DNA of 64,000 nt from Ardenticatenaceae bacterium. GTDB taxonomy: Bacteria; Chloroflexota; Anaerolineae; Promineifilales; Promineifilaceae. Made by a program: the position numbers and the translations under genes. Positions 54,019-62,362 of the stretch are shown here, one piece after another; the first letter of the stretch is position 1; every line of letters starts with the position of its first letter. Below the pieces are notes generated by a model. The model worked only from the letters and a program-made list of their open reading frames with translations. It was not told where the DNA came from and made no database searches. The stretch is from NCBI GenBank assembly GCA_020634435.1, contig JACKBS010000006.1:558001-622000 (forward strand). Reading direction: 5' to 3'.

Positions 54019-55014
54019 ATGCCTCCAATAGTAATTATTGCCGGTGCATTAGCTGTTTTGTTGTTGTTAGGTGCGGGAATTGGGCTTGCCATGACGGGCG
54101 GTCAAACGGCCGTTGATGAGCGCATGGAGCAATTTGTCTCCACGACCGTGGGGGTGGACCTGCCCGAAAGCGTAGATGATGCCGGTGGCCCCGACATGGC
54201 CGATCGGTTGGACAAAGCTTTGTCCCGCCGTAACATGTTTGAAGCTATTCGCGAACGCATTTCAAGGGCGGATGCCAAGCTGCGTGTCAGTGAATATGTC
54301 ATTCTGGTCGTTATTTGCGGGGCAGCCGGTGCGTTGCTAGGGTATTTCTTGCCCCAGCAAAATTCTTTTGTGCTGGCCGCTGTTGGTCTGTTGCTTGGTT
54401 TACGGGTGCCCCGTTTTTATGTGCGCACGATGGCTAAGCGGCGTATGCAGGCGTTTGATGGGCAGTTGAGTGACACGCTAAATTTGTGGGTGAATGCACT
54501 GCGTTCCGGTTACAGCGTTTTGCAATCTATGGAAGCTATTGCCACAGAGCTGCCAGCGCCAGTTTCGGTAGAATTTGAGCGGGTGGTGCAGGAAGTTCGG
54601 CTCGGTTTGAGTGTTGAACAGGCGTTAGCCAACATGTATCGGCGTGTGCCTAGTGAAGACTTGGATTTGGTGATTACGGCCGTAAATATCCAGCGTGAGG
54701 TTGGTGGTAACCTGGCCGAAGTGTTGGACACCATCAGCTTTACCATTCGGGAACGTGTTCGTATTAAGGGTGAAATTCGAACCCTCACGGCCCAAGGTCG
54801 TGTTTCTGGCTGGATTATTAGTTTGCTGCCGTTGGTGCTGGGTTTCATCCTCTATTTGATTAATCCAGAATATGTCTCCCAACTGTGGGTGCGCGAAGAG
54901 CCGTGGATTTTCCCCCAGATTATTCCTTGTGGTTGGTTAGTCATCGGCTTTAGCCTCATGATGATTGGCGCTGGTGCCTATGCTATCAGCAAGATTGTTA
55001 ATATTGAAGTATAA
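54019..55014 (+). CDS. tadB: Tad pilus inner-membrane platform protein TadB
   Basis: 331 residues. An N-terminal span (PPIVIIAGALAVLLLLGAG), two spans near 95-135 and two at the C-terminus frame the T2SSF domain: LNLWVNALRSGYSVLQSMEA, PAPVSVEFERVVQEVRLG and LDLVITAVNIQREVGGNLAE. It anchors the ATPase to the pilus base in the membrane. AGGAG lies ten bases before the ATG. The stop codon overlaps an ACGGCCGT copy (55014). Confidence 0.93.
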   Translation: MPPIVIIAGALAVLLLLGAGIGLAMTGGQTAVDERMEQFVSTTVGVDLPESVDDAGGPDMADRLDKALSRRNMFEAIRERISRADAKLRVSEYVILVVICGAAGALLGYFLPQQNSFVLAAVGLLLGLRVPRFYVRTMAKRRMQAFDGQLSDTLNLWVNALRSGYSVLQSMEAIATELPAPVSVEFERVVQEVRLGLSVEQALANMYRRVPSEDLDLVITAVNIQREVGGNLAEVLDTISFTIRERVRIKGEIRTLTAQGRVSGWIISLLPLVLGFILYLINPEYVSQLWVREEPWIFPQIIPCGWLVIGFSLMMIGAGAYAISKIVNIEV

Positions 55015-55047
55015 CGGCCGTTTACAAAAGCGGGAGAATACAAAACT

Positions 55048-55998
55048 ATGACAATAACACCCATAATGCTATTGATTATCGTAGTTGTTGCTATTTTATT
55101 TATGGCAGGTAGTGTGCTGTTGCTGCGGCGCTCTGAGGAAGATCCCCTGGCTGTCCGCATTGATGAATTTGCGGCGCGGGAAGAAATTGTCTCGATTGAA
55201 GAAATTGAGCTTTCGCTACCTTTCTCTGACCGCGTATTTGTGCCGATGATTCGCCGTATCAGCGAGTTTCTGGTGCGATATACGCCCCAAAAGACGCTCG
55301 AAAGCACGACCCGTATATTGGAACTGGCCGGGAACCCACGTAACATGCGGGCCGCGGAATTTATCGTTGTGCGGGGTGTGTTTACCGTTTTCTTTGCCGC
55401 TTTGGTTTTCCTGATGATGTCTCGATTGGGTAATGCTGAACTCAATAAGCGGTTGCTGTATACGTTGGGCGCGGCGCTTTTGGGCTGGTATTTGCCCTGG
55501 ATGCTGCTGCGTTCTATGGTGGATCGGCGCAAAGAAGCGATCATTAAGAAACTGCCTGATGCGTTGGACTTGATGACCATTTGTGTGGATGCTGGTTTGA
55601 CATTTAACGCCGCTATGCAAAAAGTGGACGAAAAATGGGATGACCCGCTGGCAAACGAGTTTGGCCGGGTTATTCACGAAATGCAATTGGGCAAGTCGCG
55701 CCGCCAATCGCTGCGTGACATGGCTGACCGGATGGATGTGGCCGATGTGAGCAGCTTTATTGCGGCCGTTTTGCAGGCTGATCAATTAGGTGTGGGTATC
55801 GGTAAAATTTTGCGTATTCAGTCTGAGCAAATGCGTGTTCGGCGGCGGCAGCGGGCGGAGGAAAAGGCCCAGCAAGCGCCGGTAAAAATGTTGTTCCCAA
55901 TGGTTTTCCTGATCTTCCCCTCTATTTTCGTAGTATTGTTGGGGCCGGCAGGATTCCAGGTTCTTCGCAGCGAATCACTGGGTGGGATTACGGGCTAA
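55048..55998 (+). CDS. tadC: Tad pilus inner-membrane platform protein TadC
   Basis: 316 residues. An N-terminal span (residues 4-25), a central pair, then the T2SSF domain (KKLPDALDLMTICVDAGLTF, VIHEMQLGKSRRQSLRDMAD, FIAAVLQADQLGVGIGKILR) and C-terminal spans. It forms the platform with TadB. GGGAG is about twelve bases before the ATG. No prepilin peptidase, secretin or pseudopilin (TadE/F) gene follows; the next gene is comF-like, so other tad genes must lie elsewhere. Confidence 0.93.
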   Translation: MTITPIMLLIIVVVAILFMAGSVLLLRRSEEDPLAVRIDEFAAREEIVSIEEIELSLPFSDRVFVPMIRRISEFLVRYTPQKTLESTTRILELAGNPRNMRAAEFIVVRGVFTVFFAALVFLMMSRLGNAELNKRLLYTLGAALLGWYLPWMLLRSMVDRRKEAIIKKLPDALDLMTICVDAGLTFNAAMQKVDEKWDDPLANEFGRVIHEMQLGKSRRQSLRDMADRMDVADVSSFIAAVLQADQLGVGIGKILRIQSEQMRVRRRQRAEEKAQQAPVKMLFPMVFLIFPSIFVVLLGPAGFQVLRSESLGGITG

Positions 55999-56117
55999 GA
56001 ATAGTTTCTTTAGAATCATATTTGTAGTACAAGGCGCAGCTACAAGCAGCTGACGTCTGATTTATTAACAGGTTTTCCCAATAAAAGGTCAAGCAGTCTT
56101 TGGCTGAAAAGATTCAC

Positions 56118-56831
56118 ATGCCAGTCTTGACCTGGCGTATTCGTGCTAGAGGGCTGGCAGATTCCCTCCTCAATTTTGTATTTCCGCCTGTCTGTGGCGC
56201 TTGCAAAAAAGCTGGTTCATTATTGTGCGACGCTTGCCATGCTCAACTGCAATGGGTGCAAGCCCCACTTTGTGATCGTTGTGGGCGGCCTGTTGCCCGA
56301 GCCACAGACCGCTGCTCAGTTTGCCAAGAACGGCCGTTACCCCTCCAACAAATCCGCGCCGCTGTCCTCTTTGCCGACCCGGCCTCCAAACTAATCCATA
56401 ACCTTAAATACAACGGCGCTTTTGGGTTGGCCAAACCGCTGGCCCAAATGATGATTGATGCCTGGGATCGGTGGCATATGCCTGTGGACCTGGTGCTGCC
56501 CATTCCACTGCATGCTGAGCGTGAGAGGAAGCGCGGCTATAACCAATCAGCACTGCTGGCCCGTGAATTTAGCGAAGGGGTTGCGCTGCCCTATGCCGAA
56601 CATGCGCTGCATCGCACCCGTTTTACTACGCCGCAAGTAGGATTAACGGCCGTTGAGCGCCTGGTTAATGTACAAGATGCCTTTGCCGCTGATGATTGTG
56701 TGCAGGGTCGCCACGTGTTGCTAGTTGATGACGTATGCACAACTGGCGCTACTATGGCCGCTGCTGCCGACGCCCTTCTGGCCGCAGGCGCACGCGCTGT
56801 GTCAGGGTACTGTGTCGCTCGTGCCGTTTAG
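56118..56831 (+). CDS. ComF-family amidophosphoribosyltransferase-like protein
   Basis: 237 residues. Zinc-finger Cys pairs CGAC, CDAC, CDRCG and CSVC lie in the first 75 residues; ASKLIHNLKYNGAFGLAKPL follows, and the PRPP loop is LLVDDVCTTGATMAAA. LPIPLHAERERKRGYNQSAL is the ComF signature. ComF proteins help natural transformation in some bacteria, and others act in unknown nucleotide chemistry. A TTG at 56100 would add six residues; ATG at 56118 is preferred. Not part of the tad operon by function, despite the close position. Confidence 0.9.
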   Translation: MPVLTWRIRARGLADSLLNFVFPPVCGACKKAGSLLCDACHAQLQWVQAPLCDRCGRPVARATDRCSVCQERPLPLQQIRAAVLFADPASKLIHNLKYNGAFGLAKPLAQMMIDAWDRWHMPVDLVLPIPLHAERERKRGYNQSALLAREFSEGVALPYAEHALHRTRFTTPQVGLTAVERLVNVQDAFAADDCVQGRHVLLVDDVCTTGATMAAAADALLAAGARAVSGYCVARAV

Positions 56832-56938
56832 CACGACTTATTGTGAGCAAACTTACTTTAGCGAATGCACCATTTCTCATATCATAGAGATGTGTAAACA
56901 ACCAGAATTTCTTTTCTAACAAAAAGGGAGATTAGACA

Positions 56939-57505
56939 ATGGAACTATCAGTTAACGGCCGTAACATGGAAGTCACCACAAGGTTGCGCAACTATGTGGA
57001 AAAGAAAACAGGAAAACTCGATAGATATATGCCCGATCTGGCTGAAGTACACGTAGACCTTTCTGAAACCAATGCGCGCAGCGCCGTGGAGCGTCAGGTG
57101 GCCCAAATCACCATCCGCGACAATCGTGGCACTATCCTCCGGGCTGAAGAGCGCAGCAACGACATGTTTGCCTCGATTGATGCCGTGGTAGACAAGCTGT
57201 ACCGGCAAATTAGCCGATACCGGGGCAAGCGGCGCAGCAAATGGCGGGGCGGCAGTGACGGTGAAGAAATGGTAGTGGGCGAGCCACTGCCGGTGGAAGA
57301 AGAGATCGTCGAAGCAGATCAGGCAGGCATCGTACGTACCAAGCGGTTTACCATGCGCCCGATGAGCCCGGAAGAAGCTGTGGATCAAATCGAATTGCTG
57401 GGTCATGATTTCTTCGTCTTTTACAATGCCGATGCCCAAGCGGTGAATGTCTTGTACCGTCGGCGCGACAACAACTACGGTCTGCTCCAACCAGACCTAG
57501 ACTAA
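56939..57505 (+). CDS. hpf: Ribosome hibernation promoting factor, long form
   Basis: 188 residues. The N-terminal S30AE domain (MELSVNGRNMEVTTRLRNYV; AEERSNDMFASIDAVVDKLY) is followed by a linker and the C-terminal dimerisation domain (RTKRFTMRPMSPEEAVDQIE; HDFFVFYNADAQAVNVLYRR). Long HPF makes 100S ribosome dimers in stationary phase or stress. GGGAG lies ten bases before the ATG. A strong terminator follows. Confidence 0.96.
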   Translation: MELSVNGRNMEVTTRLRNYVEKKTGKLDRYMPDLAEVHVDLSETNARSAVERQVAQITIRDNRGTILRAEERSNDMFASIDAVVDKLYRQISRYRGKRRSKWRGGSDGEEMVVGEPLPVEEEIVEADQAGIVRTKRFTMRPMSPEEAVDQIELLGHDFFVFYNADAQAVNVLYRRRDNNYGLLQPDLD

Positions 57506-57516
57506 CTGAACCTGAT

Positions 57517-57561
57517 CAATTTCCCCGAAGACAGCCACCTTGTTTTCGGGGAAATTGTTTT
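57517..57561 (+). terminator. Rho-independent terminator after hpf
   Basis: CAATTTCCCCGAA (57517-57529) pairs exactly with TTCGGGGAAATTG (57545-57557) across a 15-base loop, followed by TTTT. It lies 12 bases after the hpf stop. Confidence 0.85.
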
Positions 57562-57600
57562 ATCCCAGAAATGGGTCACCTACTTTCCCCAAAACCAACC

Positions 57601-58095
57601 ATGTCTGGACCCCACATTCTTGTTGTTTGTACTGCCAATATTTGCCGCTCGCCTGTGGGTGAGGCGCTGCTGCGCCAACAGCTGCAAAAAGCGGGATTGG
57701 TCGATTGGACCGTCTCATCGGCGGGAACCTGGGCTATGGCTGGTAACCAGGCATCGCAATTCTCAATGCTGTTATTGGAAGAGCGGGGCCTGGACATTCA
57801 GCTGCACCGTTCGCAACCTGTGACAGGGTCGCTGCTTCAGCAGTGCGACCTGGTGTTGTGCATGGAAACGACTCACCAGAAAGAAATGCAGAAGGCGTTC
57901 CCAACGCAACGGGATAAAATCTATACGCTGCGGCAAATTGTAGGCGAGCGAGGCAGCGTGCGCGATCCGTACGGCGGTTCACGACGGCAGTATGAGCGCA
58001 TGGTGACGGAACTGGAATTGTTAATTGAAGCTGGTTTCCCGCGCATTCAGACGTTGGCGTGGGAAAATTATGAGAAAAGAGGCGAAGATGGATAG
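57601..58095 (+). CDS. Low-molecular-weight protein-tyrosine phosphatase
   Basis: 164 residues. The P-loop CTANICRSP has Cys10 and Arg16 (C-x5-R), and the general-acid loop is VRDPYGGS. CMETTHQKEMQKAF is the conserved middle. These enzymes remove phosphate from tyrosine; in bacteria they often act with tyrosine kinases that control polysaccharide export (Wzb/Wzc). No such kinase is in the window. The frame opens at 57571 just after the hpf terminator; ATG at 57601 fits the family. It overlaps the next gene by eight bases. Confidence 0.9.
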   Translation: MSGPHILVVCTANICRSPVGEALLRQQLQKAGLVDWTVSSAGTWAMAGNQASQFSMLLLEERGLDIQLHRSQPVTGSLLQQCDLVLCMETTHQKEMQKAFPTQRDKIYTLRQIVGERGSVRDPYGGSRRQYERMVTELELLIEAGFPRIQTLAWENYEKRGEDG

Positions 58096-58858
58096 AGCGG
58101 AATTGGTGAGTTATTTAGACAGCTATTTACGCATTGGCGAAATTAGCGATTATGGACCACAAGGTTTGCAGGTGGAAACGGCAAATCAAGAGGTCAAACG
58201 AATTGCGCTTGCCGTGGATGTGTCGCCGGTGATTATTGAAACGGCCGTTGCCTACCAGGCCGACATGCTGCTTGTGCACCACGGTGTGCTGTGGCGGCAG
58301 GTAGAGCGTATCGCTGGGCCGCTAGGGGAACGCGTGCGCCAAATGATGGCTCACGGACTGAACCTGTACGCTGCCCATCTGCCGCTGGATGCGCATCCTG
58401 AGGTGGGCAACAACGCAGTGCTAGCCTGGATGTGCGGCATCAATGAAGTGACCTGGTGGTATTCACCCACCAACGTGCCCATTGCCGTCGTGGGGGATGT
58501 GCCGGCTCAACCAAGCTTGGATGAGTTGGTGAACGACATTAACCGAGAGCTAAACACCAGCGCCACTGTTTTGGCCCACGGGCCGAAGCGCGTGCAGCGG
58601 CTGGCAGTCCTTTCCGGCTTTGGTGCCGACAAAGTGGCCGAAGCCAAAGCCCTGGGCGCTGACACCTTTTTGACCGGCGAGACTTCCCACGCTAACTACT
58701 GGGCCGCCTCTGATTTTGGCATGAACGTGATTTTTGCCGGGCATTACGCCACAGAAACTGTTGGGGTGCAGGCGTTGGGTGCCCATCTGACCGAAAAGTT
58801 TGGCACCGAAGAATTCGGCATGGAGACACGCTTTTTTGATTTTCCCACTAAAATGTAA
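58088..58858 (+). CDS. Nif3/YbgI-type dinuclear metal-center protein
   Basis: 256 residues. It has the fold's conserved segments: AELVSYLDSYLRIGEISDYG, VDVSPVIIETAVAYQADMLL, VHHGVLWRQ (metal His pair), YAAHLPLDAHPEVGNNAVL and GETSHANYWAAS with GHYATE (further metal ligands). Members act as GTP cyclohydrolase-type or unknown metal hydrolases; function not settled. The frame opens at 58025, but ATG at 58088 follows AAGAGGCGAAG and overlaps the phosphatase stop by eight bases, so the two are coupled. Confidence 0.9.
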   Translation: MDRAELVSYLDSYLRIGEISDYGPQGLQVETANQEVKRIALAVDVSPVIIETAVAYQADMLLVHHGVLWRQVERIAGPLGERVRQMMAHGLNLYAAHLPLDAHPEVGNNAVLAWMCGINEVTWWYSPTNVPIAVVGDVPAQPSLDELVNDINRELNTSATVLAHGPKRVQRLAVLSGFGADKVAEAKALGADTFLTGETSHANYWAASDFGMNVIFAGHYATETVGVQALGAHLTEKFGTEEFGMETRFFDFPTKM

Positions 58859-58948
58859 ATGGTGGCCGGTGGCTAGCGGTTCGTTTATGAACGACCGTAA
58901 TCAGCCACTAACAACTAACCACTACCCACTAAAATTAGGAGAGTTCTT

Positions 58949-60130
58949 GTGACTGACAAAGCAATTGCCTGGATTGATGAAGAGCTGGCTGCGCTAAAGG
59001 ATGCTGGCTTGTTTAACCGCATTCGTACAATTGAGTCGCCGATGGATGGACATGTGACGATTAACGGCCGTTCCTTGCTCAACTTTTGTGCCAACAACTA
59101 TCTGGGGCTGGCCAACCATCCCCGGCTGCGTGCGGCCGTAAAGGATGCTGTGGACAAGTACGGCGTGGGGCCAGGCGCGGTGCGCACCATCGCTGGAACA
59201 ATGTCGCTGCATATTCAGCTGGAAGAGAAGCTGGCGGCATTTAAGCGGGCCGAAGCCTGCATCACCCTGCAAAGTGGATTTACGGCCAATTTAGCCACGA
59301 TTCCGGCGCTGGTGGGCAAGGGTGATATTATTTTTTCCGATGAACTAAACCACGCCAGCATCATTGATGGCTCGCGGCTAAGCCGGGCAAACATCGTGCG
59401 CTACGCCCACAACGATGTGGACGATTTGCGCCGCAAGATTGCTGAGACAACCGAATACGGCCGTCGCCTCATCGTTACCGACGGTGTATTTAGTATGGAT
59501 GGCGACATAGCCCCGCTGGACAAAATTTGCGAAGTGGCCGAAGAATACGATATTTTGCTGATGGTAGACGATGCTCACGGTGAAGGCGTGCTGGGCGATG
59601 GTGGACGTGGCATTGTGGACCATTTTGGCCTGCATGGCAGGGTGGATGTTGAAGTAGGCACCCTCAGCAAAGCGTTTGGGGTGATGGGTGGCTTAGTCGC
59701 TGGGAAACAACCGATCATCGACTGGCTGCGTCAGCGCGGACGGCCGTTCCTCTTCTCCAGCGCCCTCACTGTGCCCGATACGGCCGCTTGCCTGGCCGCC
59801 GTTGAACTGTTGCAAGAATCTTCCGAACTGGTAGAGCGGTTGTGGAGCAATGCGGCCCTCTTCAAAAAAGAGATGCAAACAATGGGCTTCAACACCGGCG
59901 TTACCCAAACGCCCATCGTGCCCGTAATGCTGGGTGAAGCCACCCTGGCCCAAAAATTCAGCCAGCGACTCTTTGAAGAAGGGGTATTTGCGATGGCTAT
60001 TGGCTACCCCACGGTGCCGCAGGGCAAGGCGCGCATTCGTGTGATGAACTCAGCGGCGCACAGCCAAAGCGATTTAGAGGAAGCGTTGGATGTGTTTGGC
60101 CGTGTAGGGCGAGAGTTGGGTGTGATTTAA
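58949..60130 (+). CDS. kbl: Glycine C-acetyltransferase (2-amino-3-ketobutyrate CoA ligase) type PLP enzyme
   Basis: 393 residues of the alpha-oxoamine synthase family. LLNFCANNYLGLANHPRLRA, GPGAVRTIAGTMSLHIQLEE, VDDAHGEGVLGDGGRG and the PLP-lysine site VGTLSKAFGVMGG (about residue 240) are clear. The N-terminal motif fits KBL better than BioF, but threonine dehydrogenase (tdh) is not adjacent, so BioF or another acyl-CoA condensing enzyme remains possible. TAGGAGAG lies six bases before the GTG start. It ends just before a hairpin. Confidence 0.85.
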   Translation: MTDKAIAWIDEELAALKDAGLFNRIRTIESPMDGHVTINGRSLLNFCANNYLGLANHPRLRAAVKDAVDKYGVGPGAVRTIAGTMSLHIQLEEKLAAFKRAEACITLQSGFTANLATIPALVGKGDIIFSDELNHASIIDGSRLSRANIVRYAHNDVDDLRRKIAETTEYGRRLIVTDGVFSMDGDIAPLDKICEVAEEYDILLMVDDAHGEGVLGDGGRGIVDHFGLHGRVDVEVGTLSKAFGVMGGLVAGKQPIIDWLRQRGRPFLFSSALTVPDTAACLAAVELLQESSELVERLWSNAALFKKEMQTMGFNTGVTQTPIVPVMLGEATLAQKFSQRLFEEGVFAMAIGYPTVPQGKARIRVMNSAAHSQSDLEEALDVFGRVGRELGVI

Positions 60131-60154
60131 GGGAGTCGGGTATTGGGTAATTGA

Positions 60155-60186
60155 GTAATTGGGTAATTGAGAAATTACCCAATTAC
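60155..60186. terminator. Bidirectional terminator hairpin
   Basis: GTAATTGGGTAATT (60155-60168), loop GAGA, AATTACCCAATTAC (60173-60186), a perfect 14-bp stem. It lies between convergent genes and sits in a short run of GGGTAATTGAG-type repeats that starts near 60140. Confidence 0.65.
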
Positions 60187-60192
60187 CTTCTG

Positions 60193-60567
60193 CTATGCGT
60201 CGGCGCTGCGCAGCTTTAGGATGTGCAGAAATTTTTGGCGCAGTTCGGGGAAGGTGAGCAGTTTTTGGAAAATGGAGGGGTAGCGCAAGCCAATATCTTC
60301 GCCTTTGTAGGCAGATTCGGCAACCTGATTGAGCCAGTCGTAATCGGTGGGAACCAATGTGACCCCATAACCACGCACCTGCTCTAGCAGATCCAAAAAG
60401 GTGTCTCCGGCTTCTGGCCAGGCGTTTAGAGCTCGCAGTTGTGTCCGCAGCAGCTGAACGCTATCATCAAATGTAGGGGCAGTGTTGGGAAGTGAAACCA
60501 ACGCAATTTGCTCCGATTCATATGGTTTGGCAGCTTGCCAATAACTAACTTCTGTAAAATGGCTCAC
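60193..60567 (-). CDS. Hypothetical protein
   Basis: About 124 residues, helical, with no motif that I can assign. Segments such as DSVQLLRTQLRALNAWPEAG and LDLLEQVRGYGVTLVPTDYD look like a small globular fold. GTG at 60567 has AGGAG seven bases before it; a TTG at 60585 would add six residues. It is convergent with the PLP enzyme. The 60568-60812 gap upstream holds two ACGGCCGT copies 32 bases apart (60688, 60720) and a short TTTTTCTTT/AAAGAAAAA inverted repeat. Confidence 0.6.
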   Translation of the reverse strand: MSHFTEVSYWQAAKPYESEQIALVSLPNTAPTFDDSVQLLRTQLRALNAWPEAGDTFLDLLEQVRGYGVTLVPTDYDWLNQVAESAYKGEDIGLRYPSIFQKLLTFPELRQKFLHILKLRSADA

Positions 60568-60812
60568 CCTGTGGCTCCTGTCCAACCCATCTGTGTGGGC
60601 GCAATGCTGATCTTGTAAACTTGAACTGAGTTGTTGTTGTGGCCGTTTTATAGAGGCCAGCCTCTTTTTCTTTTCTCAGAAAGAAAAACGGCCGTTTCCG
60701 GTCAACTGCAATAAAGAAAACGGCCGTCATGAAGACACTATAACAAATTAGGGGCAGGCGAGGGATAGGAATCCTTGGCTAGGAAGGCCAACACCACTCG
60801 ACCAATTATTTC

Positions 60813-62222
60813 TTACACCATAAACTTTTGCCCTAGTTGCGGCACCACTACCTCGGCAAATCCCTGTTCATGCTGCAAGGCTTCGGCTAAAGAAAGTGAT
60901 GCATCTTCCTCGCCATGCACAATGAAGGTATGGGACGGCCGTTTCTGGAAATGGTCCGTCCAGCCTAGCAGTTCACCTCGATCCGCATGGGCGCTTAAGC
61001 CGTTGATTGTCTCAACTTGCGCCCGCAGCTGATACTCCTCGCCAAAAATGCGCACCTTGGGCTGCTTTTCAACGATGCGGCGACCCAAAGTTTGCGGTGC
61101 TTGCCAGCCCACAATCAGAATCGTGTTGCGCGGATCTTCAATATTGTTCTTCAGATGGTGCAAAATGCGGCCCGCTTCCGCCATGCCGCTGGCGCTGATG
61201 ATGATGGCTGGCTCACGCAGGAAGTTGAGTTCCTTGGATTCAGTCGTGGAGCGTGTATAGCGCATCATGTCAAAGCCAAACGGATCACTGTTGTGCTCAT
61301 TGGCGATGAATTGGTTTAGTTCTTCATCGTACGCTTCTGGGTGTAGGCGGTAAATGCCGGTGGCGTCTACGGCCAGGGGGCTGTCTACGTAAATAGGCAG
61401 GTGTGGCGGAATGTCTCGTTTGACGACCAGTTGGTGCAGCCGGTAGACCAGTTCTTGCGTCCGGCCCACGGCAAAGGCAGGCACAATCAGCTTGCCACCG
61501 CGCTGGTACGTTTCTTTCACAATTCGCTCCAGCTTGCCGGTCGCTTCCTCATGGTCGTCGTGGTAGCGGTTGCCATAGGTGCTTTCAATAAGCAGCACAT
61601 CGGCGCTGTCTATAATGGAAGGATCGCGCAGAATGGGCCGGTTGGGGCGGCCTAAATCACCGCTAAACACCAGCCGCGCATCGCGCCCGGCTTCGCGATC
61701 TTCAATGTCTAGCACCACAATGGCCGAGCCCAAGATGTGCCCGGCGTCGTAGAAGGTGAGAGTGATACCGGGGGCAAGGCGATACGGCCGTTCATAGCCA
61801 ATGCCAATAAAATTCTTCAGGCTGTCTACGGCATCTTGCATCGTGTAGATGGGTTCTAACGGGGGCAACCCTTGCCGTTCCCGCTTTTTGTTGACGTATT
61901 CGATGTCGTACTGCTGAATTTTGGCGCTGTCGCGCAGCATGATGGCACACAAATCGCGCGTGGCATAGGTGCAAACAATATCGCCGGTGAAGCCGCTTTT
62001 TACCAGATTGGGAATGTTGCCGCTGTGGTCTATATGAGCATGAGACAGTACCAAAATGTCAACTTCGGCAGCGTTGTAGGGTAAATTTTGGTTTCGTTCG
62101 TAGCTTTCTTTGCGCGAGCCCTGGTACAGGCCGCAGTCCAGCAAGATGTTCAGGCCGTTTACCGTTAACAAATGCTGCGAACCGGTGACCGTACGCACCG
62201 CGCCATGAAACGTAATTTCCAT
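60813..62222 (-). CDS. Beta-CASP metallo-beta-lactamase RNase-like protein
   Basis: 469 residues. The MBL core has SHAHIDHSGNIPNLVKSGF (H-x-H-x-D-H, about 60-65), YDAGHILGSAIVVLD and FSGDLGRPNRPI; the beta-CASP part has LIESTYGNRYHDDH, VPAFAVGRTQELVYRLHQL, IISASGMAEAGRILHHLKN and LSAHADRGELLGW. This is the YSH1/CPSF73-like branch, distinct from RNase J, thought to cleave RNA. All catalytic His and Asp residues are in place. The start is ATG at 62222. Confidence 0.93.
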   Translation of the reverse strand: MEITFHGAVRTVTGSQHLLTVNGLNILLDCGLYQGSRKESYERNQNLPYNAAEVDILVLSHAHIDHSGNIPNLVKSGFTGDIVCTYATRDLCAIMLRDSAKIQQYDIEYVNKKRERQGLPPLEPIYTMQDAVDSLKNFIGIGYERPYRLAPGITLTFYDAGHILGSAIVVLDIEDREAGRDARLVFSGDLGRPNRPILRDPSIIDSADVLLIESTYGNRYHDDHEEATGKLERIVKETYQRGGKLIVPAFAVGRTQELVYRLHQLVVKRDIPPHLPIYVDSPLAVDATGIYRLHPEAYDEELNQFIANEHNSDPFGFDMMRYTRSTTESKELNFLREPAIIISASGMAEAGRILHHLKNNIEDPRNTILIVGWQAPQTLGRRIVEKQPKVRIFGEEYQLRAQVETINGLSAHADRGELLGWTDHFQKRPSHTFIVHGEEDASLSLAEALQHEQGFAEVVVPQLGQKFMV

Positions 62223-62321
62223 GAGTTTTCTCCTTTTATCGCGTTTGTTCTGGAATTTTGCCTTCGTTTGGTGGCTGTGCAGAAATAAAATAGCGGTTTC
62301 AGAACTGCACGGCTACTTTAA

Positions 62322-62360
62322 GCCCATTCGCCAATTCCGTAAACTTATTTGCGAATGGGC
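62322..62360. repeat. Inverted repeat between beta-CASP and RNase D genes
   Basis: GCCCATTCGC (62322-62331) pairs exactly with GCGAATGGGC (62351-62360). It lies just after the RNase D stop on the minus strand, so it may be its terminator. Confidence 0.55.
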
Positions 62361-62362
62361 AC

